The notes: generated by a model from the letters alone, not told the origin. A stretch of 8,665 nt of DNA from Nitrospinota bacterium (GCA_015231815.1 JADGAW010000082.1:1-8665), one strand, 5' to 3'. Numbered from the stretch's first letter, positions 1 through 5,299 are shown. A program made the numbers and translations.

Positions 1-705
1 AATATATGGCGGTGCTATCTTTTTTCCATTGACAAAACCTTTGTGGAAACAGAAAACAAAATTAAAAGAAACGAGGATAAACAGCTTTTTATTGTTACCG
101 GAGATTCACCCCTTATAACAACAGAGGAAGTGGATGATTTTATTAGTAATTCCGATATGGAAAACCACGACTATATTATCGGACTAACTGATATTCAAAA
201 CCTGAAGCGGTTTAGTCCTAATGAAAAAAAAGGACTTCCCGGTATTCGTATGGCACCAATACATTTTAAGGAAAAACTTTACCGCATTAACAACTTGCAC
301 CTTGCAAAGCCTGCCAAGGTAAAAAACCGACACCTTATTAATAAACTTTATCAGCTTCGATACCTCAAGGAATGGAGTAATATGATTAAGCTGCTTATTT
401 TCATGAAACGGCAGCATTTTAAAAAAGGAGATTTTGGAACTTTTTTAATTATGGAGTTTGCCCTGCTGGCGAGAAAATATCATTTTCTTAAGGTGGCAAA
501 CTACCTTCGACAGTTTTCCCCTATTGAACGAATTGAGCAGGTACTTTCGAATATTCTCGATGCCCGCTTTGGATATCATGAGACCCCTTTTGGTGACTCT
601 ACCATAGATGTTGATAACGAAACTGATTACCTTACAATAAAACAACGCTGGGACGAGTGGAAATCCAAGCGAAAGAAACGAAACATTTCTCCAGCCCAGA
701 GTTAA
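1..705 (+). CDS. MobA-like nucleotidyltransferase family protein, 5' partial
   Basis: The reading frame is open from the first base (it reads N-I-W-R-C-Y before the first GTG at 43), so the protein starts outside the window and 43 is not a true start. About 234 residues are visible. Around fragment residues 31-40 the motif VTGDSPLITTEEV resembles the GDxPL segment of MobA-like/NTP_transf_3 enzymes, where the aspartate helps bind metal and nucleotide. Further on, PGIRM and NNLHLAKP followed by a Tyr/Arg-rich helical stretch form a C-terminal extension. The VDNETDY near the end matches the usual terminal D-x-D-T-x-x-D-like element of the family. The N-terminal G-rich NTP-binding loop is off the window, so the substrate cannot be named. 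The M50B-like membrane protease gene follows on the same strand after about 50 bases, possibly as one transcript. The family call is from remembered motifs; moderate certainty. Confidence 0.6.
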   Translation, partial: NIWRCYLFSIDKTFVETENKIKRNEDKQLFIVTGDSPLITTEEVDDFISNSDMENHDYIIGLTDIQNLKRFSPNEKKGLPGIRMAPIHFKEKLYRINNLHLAKPAKVKNRHLINKLYQLRYLKEWSNMIKLLIFMKRQHFKKGDFGTFLIMEFALLARKYHFLKVANYLRQFSPIERIEQVLSNILDARFGYHETPFGDSTIDVDNETDYLTIKQRWDEWKSKRKKRNISPAQS

Positions 706-756
706 GTTGTTCACTGCAAGAGTACAATTCCTCCAACCACTTCGTTAAAAAATAAT

Positions 757-1443
757 TTGGCTACACCTAAGAAACTTTATATTCTTGCCTGTTTTACCGT
801 TGTCGCAATCTGGCAAATTAATCTTCCCTATCTTTTTTACTTTATATACCCTCTCAACCTTCTTGCCACCTGGTCTCATGAAATGGGACACGGAATTACC
901 GCAATGCTTCTTGGCGGTGAATTCAGTCATTTAAAAATATATCTCAACGGTAGTGGCGTGGCATATTACCGGTCAAGCTCCGACCTTTCCAATGCAATAA
1001 CTGCTGCTGGCGGGTTACTTGGACCATGCATTATTGGCTTTATTATGGTTTCCAACATTAAATCGGAAAAGTCAGCAGGATATATTTTAGGAATTCTTTC
1101 TGTTTCGTTGCTTATAAGTCTTGCCCTTTTTGTAAGAAACCCTTCTGGAATTGGTATTGTAGTTGTTCTGGCTCTTTTGATTTACGGACTGAATTTCCTG
1201 AAAGGAAGAATTAAAATATTTGCAGCTCAATTTTTATCTGCTCAATTAATGCTTTCCCCTTTACAAAACTGGCGGTACCTTTTTATGGAGCAGGCAAATG
1301 TTGGCGGCAAGATAATCAAGAGCGATGTTTCCCAAATAGCAAGTAACTTTTTTCTCCCCATCCCCTCTTTTGCATGGGGAATTTTCATTGCATTTTTAAC
1401 CCTTTTTTTATTTACCTTGAGCCTTAAGGATAAAACGCAATAA
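757..1443 (+). CDS. M50B-like integral membrane zinc metalloprotease
   Basis: A 228-residue hydrophobic protein. A first membrane segment (about residues 8-35) leads into the zinc motif H41-E42-M43-G44-H45 (HExxH), followed by AMLLGGEF. AAGGLLGP follows at about residues 83-90, then several more membrane segments. This order (SHEMGH, GG, AGGLLGP, then an RNP near the middle) fits the M50B-like family, membrane metalloproteases related to site-2 proteases. The two histidines and the glutamate needed for a zinc site are present; the third zinc ligand cannot be placed with confidence. No substrate can be inferred. The start is uncertain: TTG at 757 has no Shine-Dalgarno sequence, and the frame is open back to 706, directly after the previous stop. 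The gene ends 8 bases before the stop of the convergent hydrolase, with no strong terminator between them. Confidence 0.75.
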   Translation: MATPKKLYILACFTVVAIWQINLPYLFYFIYPLNLLATWSHEMGHGITAMLLGGEFSHLKIYLNGSGVAYYRSSSDLSNAITAAGGLLGPCIIGFIMVSNIKSEKSAGYILGILSVSLLISLALFVRNPSGIGIVVVLALLIYGLNFLKGRIKIFAAQFLSAQLMLSPLQNWRYLFMEQANVGGKIIKSDVSQIASNFFLPIPSFAWGIFIAFLTLFLFTLSLKDKTQ

Positions 1444-1451
1444 AGGTTTCT

Positions 1452-2090
1452 TTAACGAAGAAAGGGGTTGTTGTTTTTCTCGAACCCTATGGTGGATGTC
1501 GCCTCATGACCCGGGTACACAATGACATCATCCGAAAGGGTAAGAACCTTTGTCCGAAGAGATGCTATGAGGTCGTTATGGTTTGAAAGGGGAAAATCTG
1601 TCCGACCAATACTCTGTCGAAAAAGGGAATCACCGGTAAAGAGATGTTTTTCATTGAAAAGAAAGCATAAACCGCCGGGGGTATGTCCCGGAGTTTCAAT
1701 AATTTCCAGCTTTATATTATCAGAAACATCAAGTCGGCTTGTTTCATCAAGGTACAAATCAGCGTTAGGAGGCATTGTTTGACCAAGAAATGCCACAAGG
1801 TCTTTGTTGTACTGACTTTCAAGAAGAGGGTTTTCTTTTTCTGAGTGAGCAAAGGGAACCTTGAATTCCTCGACAACAGTCTTGACTCCACCAATATGGT
1901 CGGCATGACAATGGGTGTTCAGAATATATTTCACCTGAAGTCCCTCAGCATTTATTTTTTCAATAAGCCTTTTTCCATCAGCACCGGGGTCAATTATGAC
2001 AGCAATATTATCGGAAGGAGAAAAAACAATATAGCAGTTAACGCCGTAATCCCCGACAACGGTGGTTATAACCTTTAGTGTATTTGTCAT
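1452..2090 (-). CDS. MBL-fold hydrolase, glyoxalase II-like (YcbL type)
   Basis: A 212-residue soluble metallo-beta-lactamase-fold hydrolase with every expected metal ligand. THCHADH gives H60, H62, D64 and H65. TPGHTPGG gives H136, FTGDSLF gives D154, and YPGHE gives H195. The GR-TD element (residues 162-165) and the C-terminal TSTIGFEKNNNPFL are typical of small glyoxalase II-like enzymes of the YcbL group, which bind two metals and hydrolyse thioesters such as S-lactoylglutathione. The long C-terminal substrate-binding domain of classical GloB is missing, so the natural substrate is uncertain. ATG at 2090 is the natural start. Upstream, a perfect TATAAT on the minus strand predicts a leader of about 30 nt. 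The ribosome site is weak (a GGGAAAG stretch). Complete and apparently functional. Confidence 0.9.
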   Translation of the reverse strand: MTNTLKVITTVVGDYGVNCYIVFSPSDNIAVIIDPGADGKRLIEKINAEGLQVKYILNTHCHADHIGGVKTVVEEFKVPFAHSEKENPLLESQYNKDLVAFLGQTMPPNADLYLDETSRLDVSDNIKLEIIETPGHTPGGLCFLFNEKHLFTGDSLFRQSIGRTDFPLSNHNDLIASLRTKVLTLSDDVIVYPGHEATSTIGFEKNNNPFLR

Positions 2091-2127
2091 GGTTTTCTTT
2101 CCCTTTCTTTAGCTCAATAATGTGGGT

Positions 2128-2133
2128 ATTATA
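2128..2133 (-). promoter_or_regulatory. -10 box for the MBL-fold hydrolase gene
   Basis: Read on the minus strand, this is a perfect TATAAT, 37 bases before the hydrolase ATG. No good -35 is found at 16-18 bp spacing, so only the -10 element is claimed. The expected start of transcription is near 2121. Confidence 0.4.
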
Positions 2134-2162
2134 CTGAAAAGGGAAAGAGTTTAAGAGTAAAA

Positions 2163-2212
2163 GGGTAAAAGAGTAGATGGGTTGAAGGGAAGAAGAGTAA
2201 AAGAAGAACTAC
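2163..2212 (+). repeat. Purine-rich dispersed repeat, copy 1 (full form)
   Basis: Three blocks are visible. Block A is GGGTAAAAGAGTAGATGGG (2163-2181), block B is TTGAAGGGAAGAAGAGT (2182-2198), and block C is AAAAGAAGAACTAC (2199-2212). Copy 2 (3494-3526) has A and C but lacks the 17-nt B. Copy 3 (3832-3867) has A and B, with one mismatch in B, but not C. Weaker similarity to copy 2 may continue to about 2255, where both read TGAAAC. The repeat is non-coding and lies between the hydrolase and toxin-antitoxin promoters. Confidence 0.75.
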
Positions 2213-2266
2213 GAATTGGCTCTGTTTGGAGGAAGATTCAGATTTACGAGGTGAAACTAATAATTA

Positions 2267-2295
2267 TTGACTGGAAACCATAAACCACATATAAT
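2267..2295 (+). promoter_or_regulatory. Sigma70-type promoter of the toxin-antitoxin operon
   Basis: TTGACT (2267-2272) and TATAAT (2290-2295) are separated by exactly 17 bases. This is the best promoter match in the window. Transcription would begin near 2302 and give a short leader ending in a strong ribosome site before the antitoxin ATG. Confidence 0.75.
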
Positions 2296-2305
2296 TACAC
2301 ATATA
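2287..2305 (+). promoter_or_regulatory. Candidate antitoxin operator: two ACATATA direct repeats
   Basis: ACATATA occurs at 2287-2293 and again at 2299-2305, a 12-bp period that covers the -10 box and the predicted start site. Ribbon-helix-helix antitoxins often bind short paired sites over their own promoter, so this is the natural autoregulation candidate. That role is inferred; an AT-rich chance repeat is possible. Confidence 0.35.
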
Positions 2306-2312
2306 TTTAACC

Positions 2313-2318
2313 GGAGGA
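2313..2318 (+). promoter_or_regulatory. Strong Shine-Dalgarno site of the antitoxin gene
   Basis: GGAGGA lies four bases before ATG 2323 and fixes the antitoxin start. It stands out because most other genes in the window show no comparable site. Confidence 0.8.
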
Positions 2319-2322
2319 AGTT

Positions 2323-2553
2323 ATGGGACAGGTAACAATATACTTAGATGAAACCATTGAGAAAAAAATGAACTCAATTGTACAGAACTCTCATCTGTCA
2401 AAAAGCAAGTGGGTGGCAAACCTCATTCATGAGAAAGTCTCCCATGAATGGCCGGAGTCTGTCACAAAGCTTTCTGGAGCATGGAAAGACTTTCCCTCTG
2501 CCGAAGAGTTACGGGACAATTTCAGCGAAGACCTGCAACGAGAAAACATCTGA
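2323..2553 (+). CDS. Ribbon-helix-helix antitoxin, VapB-like
   Basis: A 76-residue protein. The N-terminal strand QVTIYLDE is followed by helix TIEKKMNSIVQ and helix LSKSKWVANLIHEKV, the order of a CopG/Arc-type ribbon-helix-helix DNA-binding domain (about residues 3-40). The tail, LSGAWKDFPSAEELRDNF then ED-QRE, resembles the toxin-masking C-terminus of ribbon-helix-helix antitoxins paired with VapC. It should dimerise, bind its own promoter and neutralise the PIN toxin encoded directly downstream. The start is fixed by GGAGGA four bases upstream. Its TGA overlaps the toxin ATG by one base (TGATG), so the two are probably translationally coupled. Confidence 0.85.
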   Translation: MGQVTIYLDETIEKKMNSIVQNSHLSKSKWVANLIHEKVSHEWPESVTKLSGAWKDFPSAEELRDNFSEDLQRENI

Positions 2554-2945
2554 TGTATCTTCTCGACACAAACACGCTTATTTACTTTTTCAAGGGAGAG
2601 GGCGACGTGGCTCGTCATCTTCTCAATACTTCCCCAAAAGATCTGGCAATGCCTGCGATAGTTCTTTATGAACTGGAGTATGGCATTGCAAAATCAAGCT
2701 CTCCTCAAAAAAGACAAAACCAGCTTGAGGAAATCACCTCGCAAATAGAAATTATTCCCTTTGCCAATAAAGAAGCAAAGGTTGCCGCTGCAATACGTGC
2801 AAAACTTGAAAAAAAGGGGGAGGTTATCGGACCCCACGATATTTTAATCGCCGGAACAGCAGTCGCCAACAACAAAACTCTGGTTACCAGAAATGTCGGG
2901 GAGTTTGCTCGAATTCTCTCTCTTACCGTGGAGAGTTGGTATTAA
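2553..2945 (+). CDS. vapC: PIN-domain toxin, VapC family
   Basis: A 130-residue PIN-domain ribonuclease with the VapC pattern. The acidic residues for metal binding are D5 (MYLLDTNTLIYF), E40 (VLYELEYG) and D96 (GPHDILIAGTA), with the TRNVGEF motif (residues 112-118) contributing the fourth active-site position. VapC toxins cut selected RNAs, often initiator tRNA, when the antitoxin is degraded; the target here is unknown. The frame is open back to 2448, but ATG 2553 is preferred. It overlaps the antitoxin stop by one base, begins exactly at the conserved MYLLDTN, and gives the usual family length. No ribosome site is obvious, which fits coupling to antitoxin translation. All catalytic residues are present, so the toxin should be active. 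Confidence 0.9.
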   Translation: MYLLDTNTLIYFFKGEGDVARHLLNTSPKDLAMPAIVLYELEYGIAKSSSPQKRQNQLEEITSQIEIIPFANKEAKVAAAIRAKLEKKGEVIGPHDILIAGTAVANNKTLVTRNVGEFARILSLTVESWY

Positions 2946-3229
2946 AAGGTGAAAAGGTATTTATTCACACTTTATATCAATACCATTTATTATGTGCAGT
3001 ATAATCAGTAAATATTTATCATTTTCCATGAGATGAATTAATTTTATCGATTTTGAGGAGTTTTTTTTGATGATGTGGTGCAAATTGAAAATATCCGCCA
3101 TTCGGAACCCTTTTGTGATGGGCTTTCCGGTTTCCCTCCAAAAAACACCCAATTATGGGAAGCTTCAGGGGGAGAAACCGGAAATCCTAAAATTATTACC
3201 TATAAAAACAATCCCTTACAAGGGGTACA
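2946..3229 (+). other. Gene-free stretch, probable CRISPR leader
   Basis: No credible gene lies here; the short open frames start at TTG or GTG and run into the CRISPR repeats. The stretch is upstream of the first repeat on the side expected for a leader, given that the repeat ends in ATTGAAAC on the plus strand. The first part is very AT-rich with a TATAAT at 3000-3005 that lacks a clear -35. A T8 run starts at 3061. The last 110 bases carry the inverted repeat described separately. The leader role is inferred from repeat orientation. Confidence 0.45.
3124..3184 (+). repeat. Perfect 11-bp inverted repeat before the CRISPR array
   Basis: TTTCCGGTTTC (3124-3134) is matched exactly by GAAACCGGAAA (3174-3184). 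After one mismatch the stem continues as CTCC/GGGG with one wobble, around a loop of about 29 nt. It ends 45 bases before the first repeat. It could be a leader protein-binding site, an RNA hairpin in a leader transcript, or an old terminator; no U-run follows directly on plus. Confidence 0.65.
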
Positions 3230-3472
3230 GTCCCAACGGACTACAGAGTCGGCTCTGATTGAAACTGACTCCTTTACGGAATAAGCTGCCTCTGCAACTG
3301 TCCCAACGGACTACAGAGTCGGCTCTGATTGAAACGCATTGGCGGCTACGACGATGTTGATGCAGGAAATGTCCCAACGGACTACAGAGTCGGCTCTGGT
3401 TGAAACACTTTGTAAGTGCGCACCCTACAATACTTTGTCCCAACGGACTACAGAGTCGGCTCTGATTGAAAC
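3230..3472 (+). CRISPR. Short CRISPR array: four 36-nt repeats, three spacers
   Basis: Repeats lie at 3230-3265, 3300-3335, 3371-3406 and 3437-3472. All are 36 nt and identical except for one A-to-G change at 3399. Each starts GTCCCAACGG, contains the hairpin CAGAG-TCGG-CTCTG, and ends in ATTGAAAC. The 8 nt after the hairpin match the AUUGAAAC 5' handle left by Cas6 in type I and III systems, so crRNAs should be read from the plus strand. Spacers are 34, 35 and 30 nt and unrelated to each other. No cas gene is in the window. A fifth, degenerate repeat lies 302 bases downstream. The array is small, and whether it is active or a remnant cannot be told from sequence alone. Confidence 0.95.
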
Positions 3473-3512
3473 AAATATCGTCAACGGGTAAATGGGTAAA
3501 AGAGTAGATGGG
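3437..3512 (+). repeat. CRISPR end duplication, copy A (last repeat plus trailer)
   Basis: This is the fourth CRISPR repeat plus 40 bases of trailer. The whole 76-nt block recurs at 3775-3850 with five differences (three in the repeat, two in the trailer). The trailer ends with block A of the purine-rich dispersed repeat (3494-3512). After 3512 the two copies diverge. Confidence 0.85.
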
Positions 3513-3526
3513 AAAAGAGGAACTAC
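3494..3526 (+). repeat. Purine-rich dispersed repeat, copy 2 (block B missing)
   Basis: GGGTAAAAGAGTAGATGGG (3494-3512) is joined directly to AAAAGAGGAACTAC (3513-3526). Compared with copy 1 at 2163-2212, exactly the 17-nt middle block is absent and one base differs. Confidence 0.7.
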
Positions 3527-3591
3527 AAAACTGGAATTACTTGAAAAAGACTTCACCTTAGAGATGAAACGTTTTTGATTCTCTTCTCATT

Positions 3592-3718
3592 TTTGCGGCT
3601 TTTTCCGCAGTAAAGTAATGCTTCAGCTTTGGGCTGACTGTTTGAGTGCACCTCAGCGAGTTTTCAGCCCTTGAAGCATGACTTTGCTAAGGAGAAAGAT
3701 TTCCCGAAGGGCCGCAAA
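3592..3718. repeat. Large inverted-repeat element inside the duplicated CRISPR end
   Basis: Nested complementary arms span 127 nt. TTTGCGGC (3592-3599) pairs with GCCGCAAA (3711-3718). A 17-bp stem follows between 3609-3625 and 3672-3688, with one mismatch and one wobble (core ATGCTTCA / TGAAGCAT). Then GGGCTGA (3631-3637) pairs with TCAGCCC (3664-3670), and a small TGAG/CTCA hairpin sits at the tip. A local alternative hairpin, TGCGG/CCGCA (3594-3598 with 3605-3609), competes with the outer stem. There is no coding potential. The tip, with TGTTTGAG-rich and CAGCGAG segments, resembles extragenic repeats I remember from Desulfobacterota genomes; this is memory, not a search result. Confidence 0.7.
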
Positions 3719-3737
3719 CCAGAGGCTCCTTTTTTTG

Positions 3738-3769
3738 GTTCGTTTTTTTGGAGAAGCAAAAAAATGAAC
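3738..3769. terminator. T/A-rich hairpin, possible bidirectional terminator
   Basis: GTTCGTTTTTTTG (3738-3750) pairs with CAAAAAAATGAAC (3757-3769), leaving a 6-nt loop with one G-T wobble. The runs of T and A in the arms suggest bidirectional transcription termination, or simply the end module of the inverted-repeat element just upstream. It ends five bases before the degenerate CRISPR repeat. Confidence 0.4.
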
Positions 3770-3774
3770 ATGTA

Positions 3775-3810
3775 ATCCCAACGGCCTCCAGAGTCGGCTC
3801 TGATTGAAAC
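3775..3810 (+). repeat. Degenerate fifth CRISPR repeat, detached from the array
   Basis: This matches the 36-nt consensus at 33 positions; differences are at repeat positions 1, 11 and 14. The hairpin and the ATTGAAAC end are intact. It lies 302 bases after the fourth repeat, far too distant for a spacer. A degenerate last repeat is common at the trailer end of arrays, so this may be the original array end. Confidence 0.9.
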
Positions 3811-3850
3811 AAACATCGTCAACAGGTAAATGGGTAAAAGAGTAGATGGG
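3775..3850 (+). repeat. CRISPR end duplication, copy B
   Basis: This is the second copy of the 76-nt block at 3437-3512: the degenerate repeat plus 40 trailer bases, 38 of them identical to copy A. It continues into block B of the purine-rich repeat (3851-3867), which copy A lacks, so copy B keeps the longer trailer. Confidence 0.85.
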
Positions 3851-3867
3851 TTGAAGGGGAGAAGAGT
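3832..3867 (+). repeat. Purine-rich dispersed repeat, copy 3 (block C missing)
   Basis: Block A (3832-3850) is followed by TTGAAGGGGAGAAGAGT (3851-3867). The 36 nt match 2163-2198 with a single difference. Similarity to copy 1 stops after block B. Confidence 0.7.
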
Positions 3868-3929
3868 GATGAGTGAAAAAAGAAGAGGGAAAAAAGATAT
3901 TGCCCTAAAACCCGTACGCCTTAAATAAA

Positions 3930-5147
3930 TTACTTAGAGCCACTTGAATTATGTTCTTTGGGAAGGCGAAATGCAACAAGAGCGGAAAAAAACAATAAAA
4001 TCCCTGAAAGAACAAGGCATCCTTCTACGCCGGAAATTTGATAAAGAAGTCCTGAAAGTAAGGTTCCCAAAAGTCGACCTCCGGCATTTGCCATGTAATA
4101 AAACCCAACGTTTAGTGCGACTTTGTCACCATCAGAATAATCGAGAATTAAAAAGGAATGAATGGCAGAGTTTATTGCAAAAAATAACCCGAAAATAATT
4201 AAACCAGCAATGATTACAATGGATGCGTCTATTTCCATGTAAATGGCAATAATTATTCCGATTGGAATAAAAGCCAGAAGAAAACACCAAATTGCTGCAC
4301 TTCTTCCCGTTGGCGTTTTTCCCAGTTTTTTAAGTAACAGTGGCGTCATTGACTGTACAATTCCATAGCCAATGACCCACAAGGCAAGAAAGGCTCCAAT
4401 TTCCTCAAAGCTCCACGCCAACTTAGTCATGAGATAGAGGGGAACTCCGACAACAAACCAGACATCACGGGAGCAAAAAAGAAAAAAACGTGCTGCTGAA
4501 AGAATATTTATCTCCTTGCTTTTTGAGAAAATTGTCGAAAAAGGCGGCTTTGATTTTGCCTTTCCCATTTCAGATGGCAGGGAAAGAACAGCAATGAACA
4601 GAACAATTGTCAATCCTGCTGCCATGGCATAAAGTGATGGTACAAACCCCAGAATGCTTAAAAGAAAACCTCCGAGAAAAAATCCAACTCCTTTTAAAGC
4701 GTTCTTTGAACCTGTTAATAGCGATACCCATTGAAAAAGCAGTCCGTCAGATTCTTTGGGAACAACAACCTTCAGGGCACTTTTTGAACTCATTTTCGTC
4801 AGATCTTTTGCTATCCCGGAAAGTGCCTGAGTTGCCATCACATAAATTACAGAAAAAGTTAATTCCCAGTCATTATCTATATTACTTAATGCCAACAGGG
4901 CAACAATTTGCAAAATAATTCCGGAAAAAAGGGTGAATTTTAACCCCATCCTTGAAGCAATCCAGCCCCCAAAAAGGTTGGTAATTACTCCAAAAAATTC
5001 ATAAAAAAGAAAAAGAAAAGCAAGCTGAAGCGGAGTATATCCCAGCGTGTGAAAATAAAGAAGCACCAACATTCGTAAAGCACCGTCGGTAACAGTAAAG
5101 CCCCAATAGAAAAGTGTTACAACAGCATAATTACGAATTGCTGACAT
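3930..5147 (-). CDS. arsJ: ArsJ-type organoarsenical efflux MFS transporter
   Basis: A 405-residue major facilitator protein with about twelve membrane segments. The N-terminal stretch TDGALRMLVLLYFHTLGY (from residue 20), the motif-A-like GGWIASRMG (60-68), QALSGIAKDLTKMSSKSA (107-124) and LTGSKNALKGVGFFLGG (144-160) follow the ArsJ pattern closely. Known ArsJ proteins export 1-arseno-3-phosphoglycerate, which a dedicated glyceraldehyde-3-phosphate dehydrogenase makes from arsenate. The product falls apart outside the cell, giving net arsenate resistance. No gap-like gene adjoins it here: upstream is a 288-base gap and then a divergent permease, and downstream is the CRISPR region. ATG 5147 is the conserved family start, although no ribosome site is visible. 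No arsR or other ars gene is in view. The family call is from recognised motifs; transport substrate in this host is inferred. Confidence 0.88.
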   Translation of the reverse strand: MSAIRNYAVVTLFYWGFTVTDGALRMLVLLYFHTLGYTPLQLAFLFLFYEFFGVITNLFGGWIASRMGLKFTLFSGIILQIVALLALSNIDNDWELTFSVIYVMATQALSGIAKDLTKMSSKSALKVVVPKESDGLLFQWVSLLTGSKNALKGVGFFLGGFLLSILGFVPSLYAMAAGLTIVLFIAVLSLPSEMGKAKSKPPFSTIFSKSKEINILSAARFFLFCSRDVWFVVGVPLYLMTKLAWSFEEIGAFLALWVIGYGIVQSMTPLLLKKLGKTPTGRSAAIWCFLLAFIPIGIIIAIYMEIDASIVIIAGLIIFGLFFAINSAIHSFLILDYSDGDKVALNVGFYYMANAGGRLLGTLLSGLLYQISGVEGCLVLSGILLFFSALVAFRLPKEHNSSGSK

Positions 5148-5299
5148 CGTCGTTTGATTGATATGTTTTTACTCATTTTTAAAACAGTGAGAATTTTTCC
5201 TATTCTAGCAAAAAGAGGTCACGGGATTATTACAGATAGGTTAAAGTTTATGGTAATTCTTCCAGGTAACGTCTTATGTATCTGATGAAGTTCCTCCCA

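Noticed and set aside
1445..1465. TTTCTT/AAGAAA hairpin between the two convergent genes near 1450
   Set aside because: Only six A/T-rich pairs and it overlaps the coding end of the hydrolase; too weak for a terminator.
2214..2236. GGCTCTG-TTTG string resembling the 3' part of the CRISPR repeat
   Set aside because: Only about a dozen scattered matches outside the shared GGCTCTG, no second repeat at spacer distance, and no ATTGAAAC end. Chance similarity is enough.
2448..2552. N-terminal extension of the PIN toxin by 35 residues
   Set aside because: It lies wholly inside the antitoxin gene in another frame, precedes the conserved MYLLDTN start, and would make the protein too long for VapC.
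3067..3284. Small plus-strand open frames starting at TTG 3067 or GTG 3075
   Set aside because: They have a GAGGAG upstream but run into the CRISPR repeat, show no recognisable domain, and overlap the inverted repeat of the leader.
3216..3443. 75-residue minus-strand open frame across the CRISPR array
   Set aside because: Its sequence is just the translated repeats (recurring NQSRLCSPLG), so it is an artefact of repetition.
3944..4198. 84-residue plus-strand frame opposite arsJ
   Set aside because: It is antisense to a well-conserved membrane protein gene, basic and without domain features; a shadow frame.
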